Assembly: GCA_050248275.1 (NCBI GenBank)
Contig: JBFWSR010000007.1
Span: 82,065 to 146,064, forward strand
Length of the DNA: 64,000 nt
Direction of reading: 5' to 3'
Source: CAILZL01 sp050248275
Lineage (GTDB): Bacteria > Pseudomonadota > Gammaproteobacteria > Steroidobacterales > Steroidobacteraceae
Translations under genes and position numbers: made by a program
The notes under the pieces: generated by a model
What the model saw: only the letters and a program-made list of their open reading frames with translations
Told to the model about the DNA's origin: nothing
Databases searched by the model: none
In this document: in pieces, positions 25,111 through 33,361 of the stretch
Layout of the letters: every line of letters starts with the position of its first letter
Position numbering within the stretch: the stretch's first letter is position 1

Positions 25111-26178
25111 ATGTCGGAACGTCTGCACAAGATTCTGGCGCAACATGGCATCGGCTCACGGCGTGAAGTCGAGCGCTGGATCGAGGAAGGTCGCATCCTG
25201 ATCAATGGCGTACTGGCCAGGACCGGCGATCGCTACGAAGCCGGGGATCGCGTGCAACTGGACGGCAGGGACATCGGCAAGCGGCTGGAACACACTGCCG
25301 TTGTCCAGGTGATTGCCTATCACAAGCCGCAGGGCCAGCCCATCGAGCGTCCCATCGCTGCGCGTCAATCGAGCGAACACGCGCCGGAGATCATCGAAGA
25401 ATCTGCTGAGGAACGCTTGCCGGTACAGCGTGGATCGCGCTGGGTGGCCATCAATCCCATGCATCCTGGCGATAGCGGCCTGCTGTTGTTCACCAACGAT
25501 GGCGCGTTATCCTATGCCTTGACCCGGCAGAAAAAGAAGATACCGACGACTTACATGGTGCGCGTGCATGTGCGCGGGGGCGTGGCGGCGGCGCCGGAAC
25601 TGCCGAAGGTATTGCGGCTGGATGACGAGGTCATCGAGTTCAGCGAGGTGGCGGTCAGCCACAGCGCGCCGGAAGGCGATAACGAATCCGGCAACATCTG
25701 GTACAAGGTGGCGATGCCCCGTGCGGACAAGCGCGCGGCGGTGCGTGCCTTGTTCGTCAGCAACGGTCTGACCGTGAGCCGCATGATGCAGGTGGCGTTT
25801 GGCGACATCATGCTGACCAAGGAAATGCCGCGCGCGCGGCATATGCCACTCAAGCCTGCGCAGATTGAAAGCCTGTATACCCTGGCTCAGTTGAAAATGC
25901 CCGTGGATGCGGCCCGACAGCCATCGCGCTCGAAGCGGGCTGGCGATCAAGGAGCTCGTCATGGCAGCGAGATTGAAACGTCAGCGTCACGGAAGGGTTT
26001 TACTGCACAGGAGGCACGCGCAGCCACGCGCGCGCACCGTCCCGTCAAACCTGGTTACGCAGCGGGCGCAGATACATCCGGTTCGCGTGGCCCGCAACAA
26101 CGTGCGGCCTTACGGCGCGGCGCCGGCGGTGGTTCCAATCGTCCTTCCAGGCCTGGTCCCTCCAGACCCAAGAGATAG
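25111..26178 (+). CDS. RluB-like pseudouridine synthase homologue with disrupted active-site motif
   Basis: A 355-aa protein with an S4 RNA-binding domain (ERLHKILAQHGIGSRREVERW) and the RluB-type fold: GSRWVAINPMHPGDSGLLLFTNDG aligns with GARWIAVGRLDVNTCGLLLFTTDG of E. coli RluB. The catalytic GRLD motif is therefore NPMH here (residues 115-118) with His118 in the place of the nucleophilic Asp. The later NREVRRLW motif reads DKRAAVRALF. The C terminus is a long Arg/Gly/Ser-rich tail. RluB normally modifies position 2605 of 23S rRNA. This one may be a non-catalytic RNA-binding derivative. The genomic place after scpB is that of rluB. Confidence 0.85.
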   Translation: MSERLHKILAQHGIGSRREVERWIEEGRILINGVLARTGDRYEAGDRVQLDGRDIGKRLEHTAVVQVIAYHKPQGQPIERPIAARQSSEHAPEIIEESAEERLPVQRGSRWVAINPMHPGDSGLLLFTNDGALSYALTRQKKKIPTTYMVRVHVRGGVAAAPELPKVLRLDDEVIEFSEVAVSHSAPEGDNESGNIWYKVAMPRADKRAAVRALFVSNGLTVSRMMQVAFGDIMLTKEMPRARHMPLKPAQIESLYTLAQLKMPVDAARQPSRSKRAGDQGARHGSEIETSASRKGFTAQEARAATRAHRPVKPGYAAGADTSGSRGPQQRAALRRGAGGGSNRPSRPGPSRPKR

Positions 26179-26204
26179 TTTTCAGGAACATCCGGTAATT
26201 CAGC

Positions 26205-27053
26205 ATGCAGCGCTTTGTATTAACCCTGTCCTGTCCGGATCGCACTGGTATCGTGGCTGCCGTCGCGAATTTCCTGCTCGATCAGCAATGCAACATTGTC
26301 GATAGCGCGCAGTTCGGCGACGCCGCCAACAAGCTGTTTTTCATGCGCGTCTGTTTTGCGCCGGAACGTACGATGCATGTCGAACCGCTGCGCGATCTGT
26401 TTGCGCCCATCGCCAGGCGGTTCGCCATGCAATGGGCGATTCACGATGCATCGGTCAAACACCGAGTCATGTTGCTGGTGTCGAAGTTCGGTCATTGTCT
26501 GAATGATCTGCTGTATCGGCATCGCATCGGCGCCTTGCCCATCGAGATTCCGGCCATCGTGTCCAATCATCGTGACTTTTATCAGTTGGCTGCCGCCCAT
26601 AACATTCCGTTTCACTACCTGCCAGTGGCCAAGGACAGCAAGGACAGGCAGGAACAAAAACTGCTGGAGCTGTTTCAGGAAGAGCGCTGCGATCTGGTGG
26701 TGCTGGCGCGCTACATGCAAATCCTGTCGCCGCAGCTCTGTGCGCAATTGAATGAACGCGCCATCAACATTCATCATTCCTTCCTGCCCAGCTTTCAGGG
26801 CGCCAAGCCCTATCAGCAGGCGCATGATCGTGGCGTCAAGCTGATCGGCGCCACGGCGCACTATGTGACCCAGGATCTGGATGAAGGCCCGATCATTGAG
26901 CAGGATGTGGCGCGTGTGGATCACGCCATGAGCGTCGAGGATTGTGCTGCGGTCGGTCGTGATGTGGAATGTGCAGTGCTCGCGCGCGCCGTGAAATGGC
27001 ATGTTGAACATCGCATCCTGCTGAATGGCAGTCGCACGGTGGTGTTCAAGTAG
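26205..27053 (+). CDS. purU: Formyltetrahydrofolate deformylase
   Basis: A 282-aa PurU. The N-terminal ACT domain is FVLTLSCPDRTGIVAAVANFL. The formyltransferase-like domain has LVSKFGHCLNDLLYRH, PAIVSNHRD, CDLVVLARYMQILS, the catalytic NIHHSFLPSFQGAKPY, and ATAHYVTQDLDEGPIIEQD. It hydrolyses 10-formyltetrahydrofolate to formate and tetrahydrofolate, supplying formate for purine synthesis and balancing one-carbon pools. Length and motifs are normal. It is 26 bp after the rluB-like gene. Confidence 0.96.
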   Translation: MQRFVLTLSCPDRTGIVAAVANFLLDQQCNIVDSAQFGDAANKLFFMRVCFAPERTMHVEPLRDLFAPIARRFAMQWAIHDASVKHRVMLLVSKFGHCLNDLLYRHRIGALPIEIPAIVSNHRDFYQLAAAHNIPFHYLPVAKDSKDRQEQKLLELFQEERCDLVVLARYMQILSPQLCAQLNERAINIHHSFLPSFQGAKPYQQAHDRGVKLIGATAHYVTQDLDEGPIIEQDVARVDHAMSVEDCAAVGRDVECAVLARAVKWHVEHRILLNGSRTVVFK

Positions 27054-27163
27054 GCGGAACCAAGCCTGTTGATGGTCGTCTGAGGGTTGGATTGGCTGGT
27101 CACTGAGTCCGGCATTTTTATGTCGGTGCGGGGCTGCACTCATTATTTTTCGGGGAGATGCAT

Positions 27164-27805
27164 ATGCGTCGTTTGATTCGTTTGTTTGTCTTGCTGTGTT
27201 TGTGTTGCGGCATGCCGGTCTGGGCGGCCGATGCGCCGGTTGAAGGTCAGGACTATCAATTGCTGAGCCCGCCGCAACCGACCAGCACCCCCGGCAAGGT
27301 CGTGGTGACCGAATTCTTTTCCTACTATTGTTCGCATTGCTATGCCTTTTATCCGGTGGTGACCAGTTGGGCGAACAGATTGCCCAAGGATGTGGTGTTC
27401 GAGCGCGTACCGGTATCGTTGGGGCGCAATAGCTGGGTGCCCGGCGTTCAGGCGTTTTACGCACTGCAGGCGATGGGCAAGCTGGAGCAGATGGACCGTC
27501 TTATTTTCAATGCGATCAATGCCCAGAATGTCAGGCTGATAGACGAAGCGAGCATGACCGGTTTTATCGCCAAGCAGGGCATCAACGCTGCCGATTTCAC
27601 TGCCGCCTACAATTCCTTTGGCGTGAAATCCAGCGTGGCACGTGCCGAACAACAGATGAAGACCTATCGGGTGCAGGGCACGCCTACTCTGGTAGTCGAT
27701 GGCAGGTACATAGTGCTGAGCGAGGGCACTAAAAACTATGAGGATCTGCTGGCGCGCGCCGACAAGATCATTGCCAAGGCGCGTGCCGATAAGGGACACA
27801 AGTAA
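27164..27805 (+). CDS. dsbA: Thiol:disulfide interchange protein DsbA
   Basis: A 213-aa periplasmic oxidoreductase. A signal peptide MRRLIRLFVLLCLCCGMPVWA is followed by the thioredoxin-like domain with active site CSHC in EFFSYYCSHCYAFYP, a helical insertion and the cis-proline loop VQGTPTLVVDG. DsbA introduces disulfides into exported proteins. The ATG at 27164 is chosen since GGGGAG is at a proper distance; an ATG six bases earlier abuts the ribosome site. A conserved CSHC active site with His at the third position matches other gammaproteobacterial DsbA. Confidence 0.95.
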   Translation: MRRLIRLFVLLCLCCGMPVWAADAPVEGQDYQLLSPPQPTSTPGKVVVTEFFSYYCSHCYAFYPVVTSWANRLPKDVVFERVPVSLGRNSWVPGVQAFYALQAMGKLEQMDRLIFNAINAQNVRLIDEASMTGFIAKQGINAADFTAAYNSFGVKSSVARAEQQMKTYRVQGTPTLVVDGRYIVLSEGTKNYEDLLARADKIIAKARADKGHK

Positions 27806-27863
27806 GCCGGCTGATACCTGCTCACTCTGCTGACCAGCGCATGGCCAGCAGAGGCTGTCCTGT

Positions 27864-28235
27864 CTATGCTGGCGGCGATGCTGCGTTTACGGGCGTCACT
27901 CGCAAAAAAGCCAGCAGCGCAAAAAACCACAGCAGGGATGCGCCCAGCAGGAACAATGCCCAATTGCGCAACTGGGGATTGGCCACTGCTTCAGTGATGC
28001 CGACCACAAAATAGGGCAATACGCACAGCGTCGCCCATGAATGGGTATAGCGCTTGCCCAGGATCAGCCCAGGCAGCGCCAGCAACAACGGCAGCGCAAA
28101 CAGAATCGCCCATGCCACTTGCGCCAGGTTGATTCCCTGTTGCAACTGACGCGCGCAGACCAGCGAGAACAGCAGAGTCCAGGTCGAGAGCACCCAGCGC
28201 CGCACGCGTTGCTGTTGTGAGTTGCGAGACGTCAT
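27864..28235 (-). CDS. DUF2069 integral membrane protein
   Basis: A 123-aa protein with four hydrophobic segments (WVLSTWTLLFSLVCA, VAWAILFALPLLLALPGLI, HSWATLCVLPYFVVGITEAV, WALFLLGASLLWFFALLAFL). The PYFVVGITEAV stretch is the DUF2069 hallmark. The function is unknown. It follows wrbA directly on the same strand, the arrangement usual in Pseudomonas and relatives, so the two are one transcription unit. Confidence 0.85.
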   Translation of the reverse strand: MTSRNSQQQRVRRWVLSTWTLLFSLVCARQLQQGINLAQVAWAILFALPLLLALPGLILGKRYTHSWATLCVLPYFVVGITEAVANPQLRNWALFLLGASLLWFFALLAFLRVTPVNAASPPA

Positions 28236-28838
28236 TTATGAATGCGGAGTCAATTGTGCAGCCAGACGGGCAACGCGTTCGCCCAGCAGTTGCGCCAGCA
28301 GCTTCTCATCTTCCGTGAGCGTGGGAGTGGCATGTTGCTGCGCGACATGGCTGGCGCCATAGGGCGACCCGCCGCCTTGTGTGCGCGTCAATGCAGCTTC
28401 GGTGTAAGGCAGGCCGACCAGATACATGCCGTGGTGCAGCAGCGGCAGCATCATGCTGAGCAAGGTGCTTTCCTGACCGCCATGCATGGTCTGGGTGGAA
28501 GTGAATACGGCGGCAGGTTTATTGACGAGGGCGCCGCTGGCCCACAGGGCGCTGGTGCTGTCGATGAAGAACTTCAATGGCGCGGCCATGTTGCCGAAGC
28601 GTGTCGGACTGCCCAGCACCAGACCCGCGCAGTCACGCAGATCGTCCACACTGGCATAGGGCGGTCCCGAGCCGGGCACTTCCGGTTCGCGAATGTGGCT
28701 GGTCACCGCGGTCACCGCAGGGACAGTGCGCAGGCGCGCGTGTATGCCGTGAACGGCTTCGACGCCGCGACAGACCTGACGCGCCAGCTCGGCGGTGGCG
28801 CCCTTGCGTGAGTAATACAAAACCAGAATGTCAGGCAC
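28236..28838 (-). CDS. wrbA: NAD(P)H:quinone oxidoreductase WrbA
   Basis: A 200-aa flavodoxin-fold quinone reductase. The FMN phosphate loop is LVLYYSRKGATAELARQ, followed by GLVLGSPTRFGNMAAPLKFFIDS and the family signature AAVFTSTQTMHGGQESTLLSMMLPLLHHGM. It reduces quinones by two electrons, limiting redox cycling. The start 28838 matches the family and the gene is contiguous with the DUF2069 gene downstream. Confidence 0.94.
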   Translation of the reverse strand: MPDILVLYYSRKGATAELARQVCRGVEAVHGIHARLRTVPAVTAVTSHIREPEVPGSGPPYASVDDLRDCAGLVLGSPTRFGNMAAPLKFFIDSTSALWASGALVNKPAAVFTSTQTMHGGQESTLLSMMLPLLHHGMYLVGLPYTEAALTRTQGGGSPYGASHVAQQHATPTLTEDEKLLAQLLGERVARLAAQLTPHS

Positions 28839-28984
28839 GCAGGGCTCGCAATGGTGATGATTGGCCGGGCCACGATTGTAGTCACGCCATGCTCACTGGC
28901 ATAGCCGCAGACACGATTTGTACGGTTGACTCTGCCGGGATGCGTTGTTACGTTCCTGTCACCCGCGTTCGGCAGACACGCTCC

Positions 28985-29287
28985 ATGATCCACGCAATGA
29001 CAACCTTATTACGGCGCTGGATACTGTTGTTGACAACTACAGGTCTGGCGGCAGTGCTGACAGCCTGTACGGTGGCGCCCGTGCAGGAAATGAGCGATGC
29101 CCGTCAGGCAGTTGAAGCAGCAGTGCGAGCTGGCGGCGACGGGAAAGCCGCACAGTCGCTGCAGGAGGCCCGCAGCGCCCTGGCTCAGGCGGAAACTGCC
29201 CTGAAAAAAGCCCAGTACAGATTGGCGCGACAACTGGCTTTGCAGGCGCGCACCAAGGCTATCGAGGCGCAGCATCCGGGCGAATGA
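28985..29287 (+). CDS. Small DUF4398-like lipoprotein
   Basis: A 100-aa protein with a lipoprotein signal (ILLLTTTGLAAVLTAC, lipobox LTAC), followed by a helical region of repeated Ala/Gln/Glu (MSDARQAVEAAVRAGGDG, SLQEARSALAQAETALKKAQ) predicted to form a helical hairpin. This is the pattern of DUF4398 lipoproteins, whose function is unknown. ATG at 28985 or 28997 are both possible; neither has a clear ribosome site. The stop overlaps the acylphosphatase start by ATGA. Confidence 0.75.
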   Translation: MIHAMTTLLRRWILLLTTTGLAAVLTACTVAPVQEMSDARQAVEAAVRAGGDGKAAQSLQEARSALAQAETALKKAQYRLARQLALQARTKAIEAQHPGE

Positions 29288-29613
29288 ATACGGACCACGA
29301 GTCGTTTCCCATGTCGGCAAGCCATGCAATGAGCGGCAGCGCGCGGCGTTTTCTGGTGTCAGGCCGGGTGCAGGGCGTGTTTTTTCGCGCCAGTACGCGT
29401 CAGCAGGCGCTGCGTCTGGGACTGGTTGGTCATGCCAAAAACCTGCCGGACGGTCGGGTCGAGGTCATCGCAGTGGGTGAGGCGGCGGCGCTGGAGGCCT
29501 TGGCACAGTGGTTGTGGCAGGGCCCGCCAGCGGCGGAGGTCCGGGATGTTGAACTGGTGAGTCTGGATCAGGAGACGGCCATCCAGACATTCAGCGGCTT
29601 TATCACCTTGTAA
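29284..29613 (+). CDS. acyP: Acylphosphatase
   Basis: A 109-aa protein whose core from residue ~20 is a complete acylphosphatase: RRFLVSGRVQGVFFRASTRQ contains the phosphate-binding loop with catalytic Arg, followed by GLVGHAKNLPDGRVEVIAVG with the catalytic Asn. It hydrolyses the carboxyl-phosphate bond of acyl phosphates. The N-terminal ~18 residues are extra; a later ATG at 29314 or 29329 could be the true start. The first ATG overlaps the upstream stop. Confidence 0.92.
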   Translation: MNTDHESFPMSASHAMSGSARRFLVSGRVQGVFFRASTRQQALRLGLVGHAKNLPDGRVEVIAVGEAAALEALAQWLWQGPPAAEVRDVELVSLDQETAIQTFSGFITL

Positions 29614-29628
29614 TCCTTGGCGGTTGGG

Positions 29629-30207
29629 TTACTTGAACTGCCAGTGATTGGCCAGCCGCACCAGGACCAGATCTGAATAATTGCGCCGGCCGAGGCTGCC
29701 GTTGTAACGCGCCAGCGCGCGGCTGTAATCGCCGCGTTCGCGCTCCAGGTAGTATTTGAGAATGGTGCAGCCCATGCGGATGTTGTGCGGAATTTCCACC
29801 AGCTGGCTGTTATGCATGCCGAGTTGTCTGGGCCAGAACGGCATCACCTGCATCAGGCCGACGGCGCCGGCCGAAGAAATCGCCCAGCGATTGAAGCGGC
29901 TTTCGACATCGATCACCGCCATTACCAGCCCCGGCGGCAACTGCAGGCGTTTGGCCTCGCATTGCACCTGCTCGAGAATCAGCGTGCGTTCCTGATCGTC
30001 CTGGATGATGCGTTTCAGGCGGGGCTCCATGGCCGCGAACCACACGGCGCGATCGAACTTGTCCTCAAAGCAGCGGCCGTCGTCGAGCGCCTTTTGCAGT
30101 AGCGGACCCAGCGCCGGATCACGCTGCTGGTCGGCCTGTGCGGTCCAGGACAGCAACAACAGCGCAGCCAGCAACAGGCGGGATAGTGATGAAAGCGACA
30201 GCATCAT
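29629..30207 (-). CDS. Lytic transglycosylase with signal peptide (SLT domain)
   Basis: A 192-aa exported protein. The signal peptide is MMLSLSSLSRLLLAALLLLS with cleavage after AQA. The SLT domain has the catalytic Glu in VMAVIDVESRFNRWAISSAG and the motif GLMQVMPFWPRQLG, then YYLERERGDYSRALARYNGS. It cleaves peptidoglycan glycan strands to anhydromuropeptides. The start is set by the signal peptide; the frame runs upstream but without a leader. It is convergent with the acylphosphatase gene. Confidence 0.92.
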   Translation of the reverse strand: MMLSLSSLSRLLLAALLLLSWTAQADQQRDPALGPLLQKALDDGRCFEDKFDRAVWFAAMEPRLKRIIQDDQERTLILEQVQCEAKRLQLPPGLVMAVIDVESRFNRWAISSAGAVGLMQVMPFWPRQLGMHNSQLVEIPHNIRMGCTILKYYLERERGDYSRALARYNGSLGRRNYSDLVLVRLANHWQFK

Positions 30208-30423
30208 TCCAGGTTGGTCAGTTGCAGTGAACGGCGAGGTCAAGCTGGCACAGGCGGCTGCCGGGTTCCGTGAGCGGCCTCTCGTTGCCGGCACCCGGAT
30301 CGTAAACCGCCCTTTGATGCCGGAACTGGCCGCTATTCTAGCTTGAGTCTGGTTTGCGGCCATGCCTGCTATCATGCGCGCCGCGAAGGCCTTGCCAGGC
30401 CGGTCACCGGATTTACATCACTC

Positions 30424-31212
30424 ATGAGTCTTGAAGCCGAATCCACCCCGACTGACGACGAGAACAAGCCCGGCCGCGGCGTCTATCTGCTGCCCAATCT
30501 GCTGACCACCGGCACCTTGTTTTCCGGTTTCTATGCCATCGTGGCGGCCATCGATCACAACTTTTCCCGCGCCGGCATGGCGGTGTTCATCGCCATGCTG
30601 TTTGACGGTCTGGATGGCCGGGTGGCGCGCTGGACCAATACCCAGAGTGCGTTCGGCAAGGAGTACGACAGCCTGTCCGACATGGTGGCTTTCGGTCTGG
30701 CGCCATCCATCGTAGCTTATCAATGGGGCGTGGTGCTGATTGCCGAATACGGCAAGCTGTGGGGACGGTTCGGCTGGCTGGCTGCGTTCTTTTATGCGGT
30801 GTGCGCTGCGCTGCGTCTGGCACGCTTCAACGTCAAGGCGGCCAGCAGCGACAAGCGTTATTTTGAAGGTCTGCCCAGTCCCTCGGCGGCGGCCTGCGTG
30901 GCAGGCTTCATCTGGGTGGCCAGTGAATACGGTGTCTCCGGTTTGCCGGCGCTGATGCTGGGTTTTCTGGTCACTGCTTCCATCGGCGCCCTGATGGTCA
31001 GCCGGTTTTCCTTCTGGAGCGGCAAGGATCTCAATCTGCGCGGCAAGGTGCCGGTGGCTTATCTGGTGCTGGTGCCGCTGATTTACGCGCTGTATGCCGC
31101 CGGGCCGGCCGAGACTTTGCTGATTACTTTCGGCAGCTATGCTGCGTCTGCACCCCTGCTGTGGTTGTGGCGTAAAGTGATGCGCAAACGCAATGCGGCT
31201 TCACCGTCATAG
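30424..31212 (+). CDS. pssA: CDP-diacylglycerol-serine O-phosphatidyltransferase
   Basis: A 262-aa membrane enzyme of the CDP-alcohol phosphotransferase family. The signature DG-x2-AR-x8-G-x3-D-x3-D is read in DGLDGRVARWTNTQSAFGKE and YDSLSD. It has several hydrophobic helices (LLTTGTLFSGFYAIVAAI, VAFGLAPSIVAYQWG, LPALMLGFLVTASIGAL). It makes phosphatidylserine, the precursor of phosphatidylethanolamine. The ATG at 30424 is chosen as the family start; the open frame upstream is not homologous. It overlaps the next frame only if the long glycosylase start is used. Confidence 0.93.
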   Translation: MSLEAESTPTDDENKPGRGVYLLPNLLTTGTLFSGFYAIVAAIDHNFSRAGMAVFIAMLFDGLDGRVARWTNTQSAFGKEYDSLSDMVAFGLAPSIVAYQWGVVLIAEYGKLWGRFGWLAAFFYAVCAALRLARFNVKAASSDKRYFEGLPSPSAAACVAGFIWVASEYGVSGLPALMLGFLVTASIGALMVSRFSFWSGKDLNLRGKVPVAYLVLVPLIYALYAAGPAETLLITFGSYAASAPLLWLWRKVMRKRNAASPS

Positions 31213-31243
31213 TCATAAGACGGAGTCGTTGTACAACGGTGGT

Positions 31244-31981
31244 ATGTGGTTGATGGACGCCAGACGTCTGCAATATCTCAAAGCGATGGATGTCGATGTC
31301 TGGGTGCGTCGTGACCTGCCCGATCCCGATGTCGCGCCGGCAATGTCTGCGCTGCAAGCGCCCGCGGCGATGCCGGTGACGGCCACAACCAACGATGCCG
31401 CCGCGTTGCAGGCGGATTGGGATGAACTGGCCAATGCCGTGCGTGCCTGTACGCTGTGTTCATTGCATGCCACGCGTACGCAGACCGTGTTCGGCGTCGG
31501 CAATCGCCATGCAGAATGGATGGTGATTGGTGAAGCGCCGGGCGCGGATGAAGATCGTCAGGGCGAGCCCTTCGTGGGGCGTGCTGGGCAGTTGCTCAAT
31601 GCCATGTTGCAAGCCATGGGCTTCCCGCGCGAACAGGTCTATATCGCCAATGTGCTCAAGTGCCGCCCGCCGAGCAATCGCGACCCCAAACCGGAGGAAG
31701 CCGCCAGTTGCGCGCCGTATCTGGCGCGGCAGATTGAACTGGTCAATCCACGCGTGATTCTGTGCGTGGGGCGCATTGCCGCGCAGAATCTGCTGGCGAC
31801 CGATACCCCCATCGGTAAATTGCGCGGTCGGGTACACCGGCTGGGCGCACAGCAACGGCCGGTGGTGGTGACTTATCATCCTGCCTATCTGTTGCGCAGT
31901 CCCGGTGAGAAGCGCAAGGCATGGGACGATCTGCAACTGGCGCTGCGCACCTATGCCGCCACGTCAGGACCGGCTGCATGA
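31244..31981 (+). CDS. Uracil-DNA glycosylase, family 4-like
   Basis: A 245-aa glycosylase of the type with an iron-sulfur cluster. It begins MDARRLQYLKAMDVDVWVRR. Cluster cysteines appear in CTLCSLHATRTQTVFGVG and later KCRPPSNRDPKPEEAASC. Motif A is MVIGEAPGADEDRQGEPFVG and the C-terminal motif is VVTYHPAYLLRS. It removes uracil from DNA. The start is uncertain between 31244 and 31253; the open frame extends to 31193 inside pssA. The stop overlaps the rimI start (ATGA), as in many gammaproteobacteria. Confidence 0.92.
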   Translation: MWLMDARRLQYLKAMDVDVWVRRDLPDPDVAPAMSALQAPAAMPVTATTNDAAALQADWDELANAVRACTLCSLHATRTQTVFGVGNRHAEWMVIGEAPGADEDRQGEPFVGRAGQLLNAMLQAMGFPREQVYIANVLKCRPPSNRDPKPEEAASCAPYLARQIELVNPRVILCVGRIAAQNLLATDTPIGKLRGRVHRLGAQQRPVVVTYHPAYLLRSPGEKRKAWDDLQLALRTYAATSGPAA

Positions 31982-32487
31982 ACGCCGAACTGAAGCAGCA
32001 ACTCACCCGTGTGGTGCGGGTGCGCGCCATGGCGCCTGCGGATGTTGTGCACATCATCCAGATTGAACAGGACGCTTATCCCTTCCCGTGGAGCGAAGGC
32101 ATCTTCCGCGATTGTCTGCGCGTCGGTTATCTATGCCGCGTGATCGAAATGCGTGGCGAGATTTGTGGCTATGCCATCATGTCCTTTGGCGCCGATGAAG
32201 CGCACCTGCTCAACATCTGCATCCATCGCGAATTGCGCGAACAGGGTGTGGGACGCAAACTGCTGGAGTATCTGCTCGATTACGCGCGCAAGGCCGGCAT
32301 GCATGATGCATTTCTGGAAGTGCGTCCCTCCAATCCGGTGGCGGTTCATTTGTATGAGTCGATCGGCTTTACGCGGGTAGGCGTGCGCAAGGGCTACTAT
32401 CAGGGCACGCCGACCCGCGAAGATGCCTGGGTGTACAAACTGGGTCTGAAGCAGGCGGACACTGACGCTGTGGATGAAGAGGACTGA
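31978..32487 (+). CDS. rimI: Ribosomal protein S18 alanine N-acetyltransferase
   Basis: A 169-aa GNAT acetyltransferase. The acetyl-CoA site is HRELREQGVGRKLLEYLLDYA. Family segments are QIEQDAYPFPWSEGIFRDCL, AHLLNICIHRELR, FLEVRPSNPVAVHLYESIGF and GVRKGYYQGTPTREDAWVYKL. It acetylates the N-terminal alanine of S18. The ATG at 31978 overlaps the glycosylase stop as ATGA and marks the family start. Its linkage to uracil-DNA glycosylase is a known context. Confidence 0.93.
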   Translation: MNAELKQQLTRVVRVRAMAPADVVHIIQIEQDAYPFPWSEGIFRDCLRVGYLCRVIEMRGEICGYAIMSFGADEAHLLNICIHRELREQGVGRKLLEYLLDYARKAGMHDAFLEVRPSNPVAVHLYESIGFTRVGVRKGYYQGTPTREDAWVYKLGLKQADTDAVDEED

Positions 32488-32659
32488 TGTGATTGCATCG
32501 GCATTTTTTCCGGCGTTTAATGACTGGATGATAGCCAGTGCGCAGTTTTTGCCATTCCGCAGCACAGGACATCCGCCTGGCCGGACTTTGTGGTATCCAT
32601 TTCCAGCAATGGATGCGGCAACCCACACTCACAATTCATACCAAAAATGGAGATTACAG

Positions 32660-33115
32660 ATGAGCCCTCGTCTGACATTGTCTTCAAGCATGGTGACAGT
32701 GCTGTTTGCAGTCTTCGCCGTCACCGTGCGCGCCGAGGAGACGGTTGCTGCCCGGCTGCCGCTGCCGCAATTGACGGTCGATCTGAGTTCCGTGACGTAT
32801 CCGGGTCCGGCGCAGCGCGCCGGTATGCAGGGCAGGGTGCTGGTGGCATTCAATATCACGCGCAGAGGCCGGCCCGATGAGCTGGAAGTCGTGAACGCCG
32901 AACCTGCCGACGTGTTCGATTCGGTGGCGATCAGGGCCGTCAAGCAAGTGGAGTTCACCGTTCCACGCGATTGGGAAGCCACCGGCGGCGCTTCGCATCG
33001 CTTCCAGTTCAGTGTCTTGTTCAAGCTCAATCCCTGTGAAGCACCCGCCTGCATCCCGCCTGTGCCGTATGAGTCGGCAGACGACTTTCTGATCGTCGGC
33101 GCTCAGGCCAAATAG
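32660..33115 (+). CDS. Exported TonB C-terminal-domain protein
   Basis: A 151-aa protein with a signal peptide (LTLSSSMVTVLFAVFAVTVRA) and one TonB C-terminal-like domain: VTYPGPAQRAGMQGRVLVAF, NITRRGRPDELEVVNAEP, FDSVAIRAVKQVEF. There is no long proline-rich spacer and no exbB/exbD nearby. So it is a short exported TonB-like protein rather than a standard energiser. GGAG stands seven bases before the ATG at 32660. Two cysteines near the C terminus (NPCEAPACIPP) are unusual. Function is unknown; it may be a partner of other envelope proteins. Confidence 0.8.
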   Translation: MSPRLTLSSSMVTVLFAVFAVTVRAEETVAARLPLPQLTVDLSSVTYPGPAQRAGMQGRVLVAFNITRRGRPDELEVVNAEPADVFDSVAIRAVKQVEFTVPRDWEATGGASHRFQFSVLFKLNPCEAPACIPPVPYESADDFLIVGAQAK

Positions 33116-33361
33116 CAGTACATTAGTTGTGCGATGATCGAGTCGTGACTTGGGAATGGCTTGACATCCGTACCGGGTCGCGTGCCAATCTTGTTGAGCG
33201 TCGCTTGAAGTATCTTCACGCCCGCCGGCCGGGTTTGTGAGTTATTCTTGAGCCGGCAAAAATTTGCTCAGCCCCTGCTCCGGCACCCCCACGAAGATCC
33301 GTTCTCCGCATTGGTTGAATGCGGGCGGCTGGTTTCATGGATTCAATTGTGGACGTTATTC
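33116..33361. other. Intergenic gap before the RND efflux genes
   Basis: About 245 bp between the TonB-domain gene and the RND adaptor. An open frame enters from 33248 but the first part has no homology or ribosome site. No regulator gene, operator or terminator is clear by eye. Confidence 0.4.
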
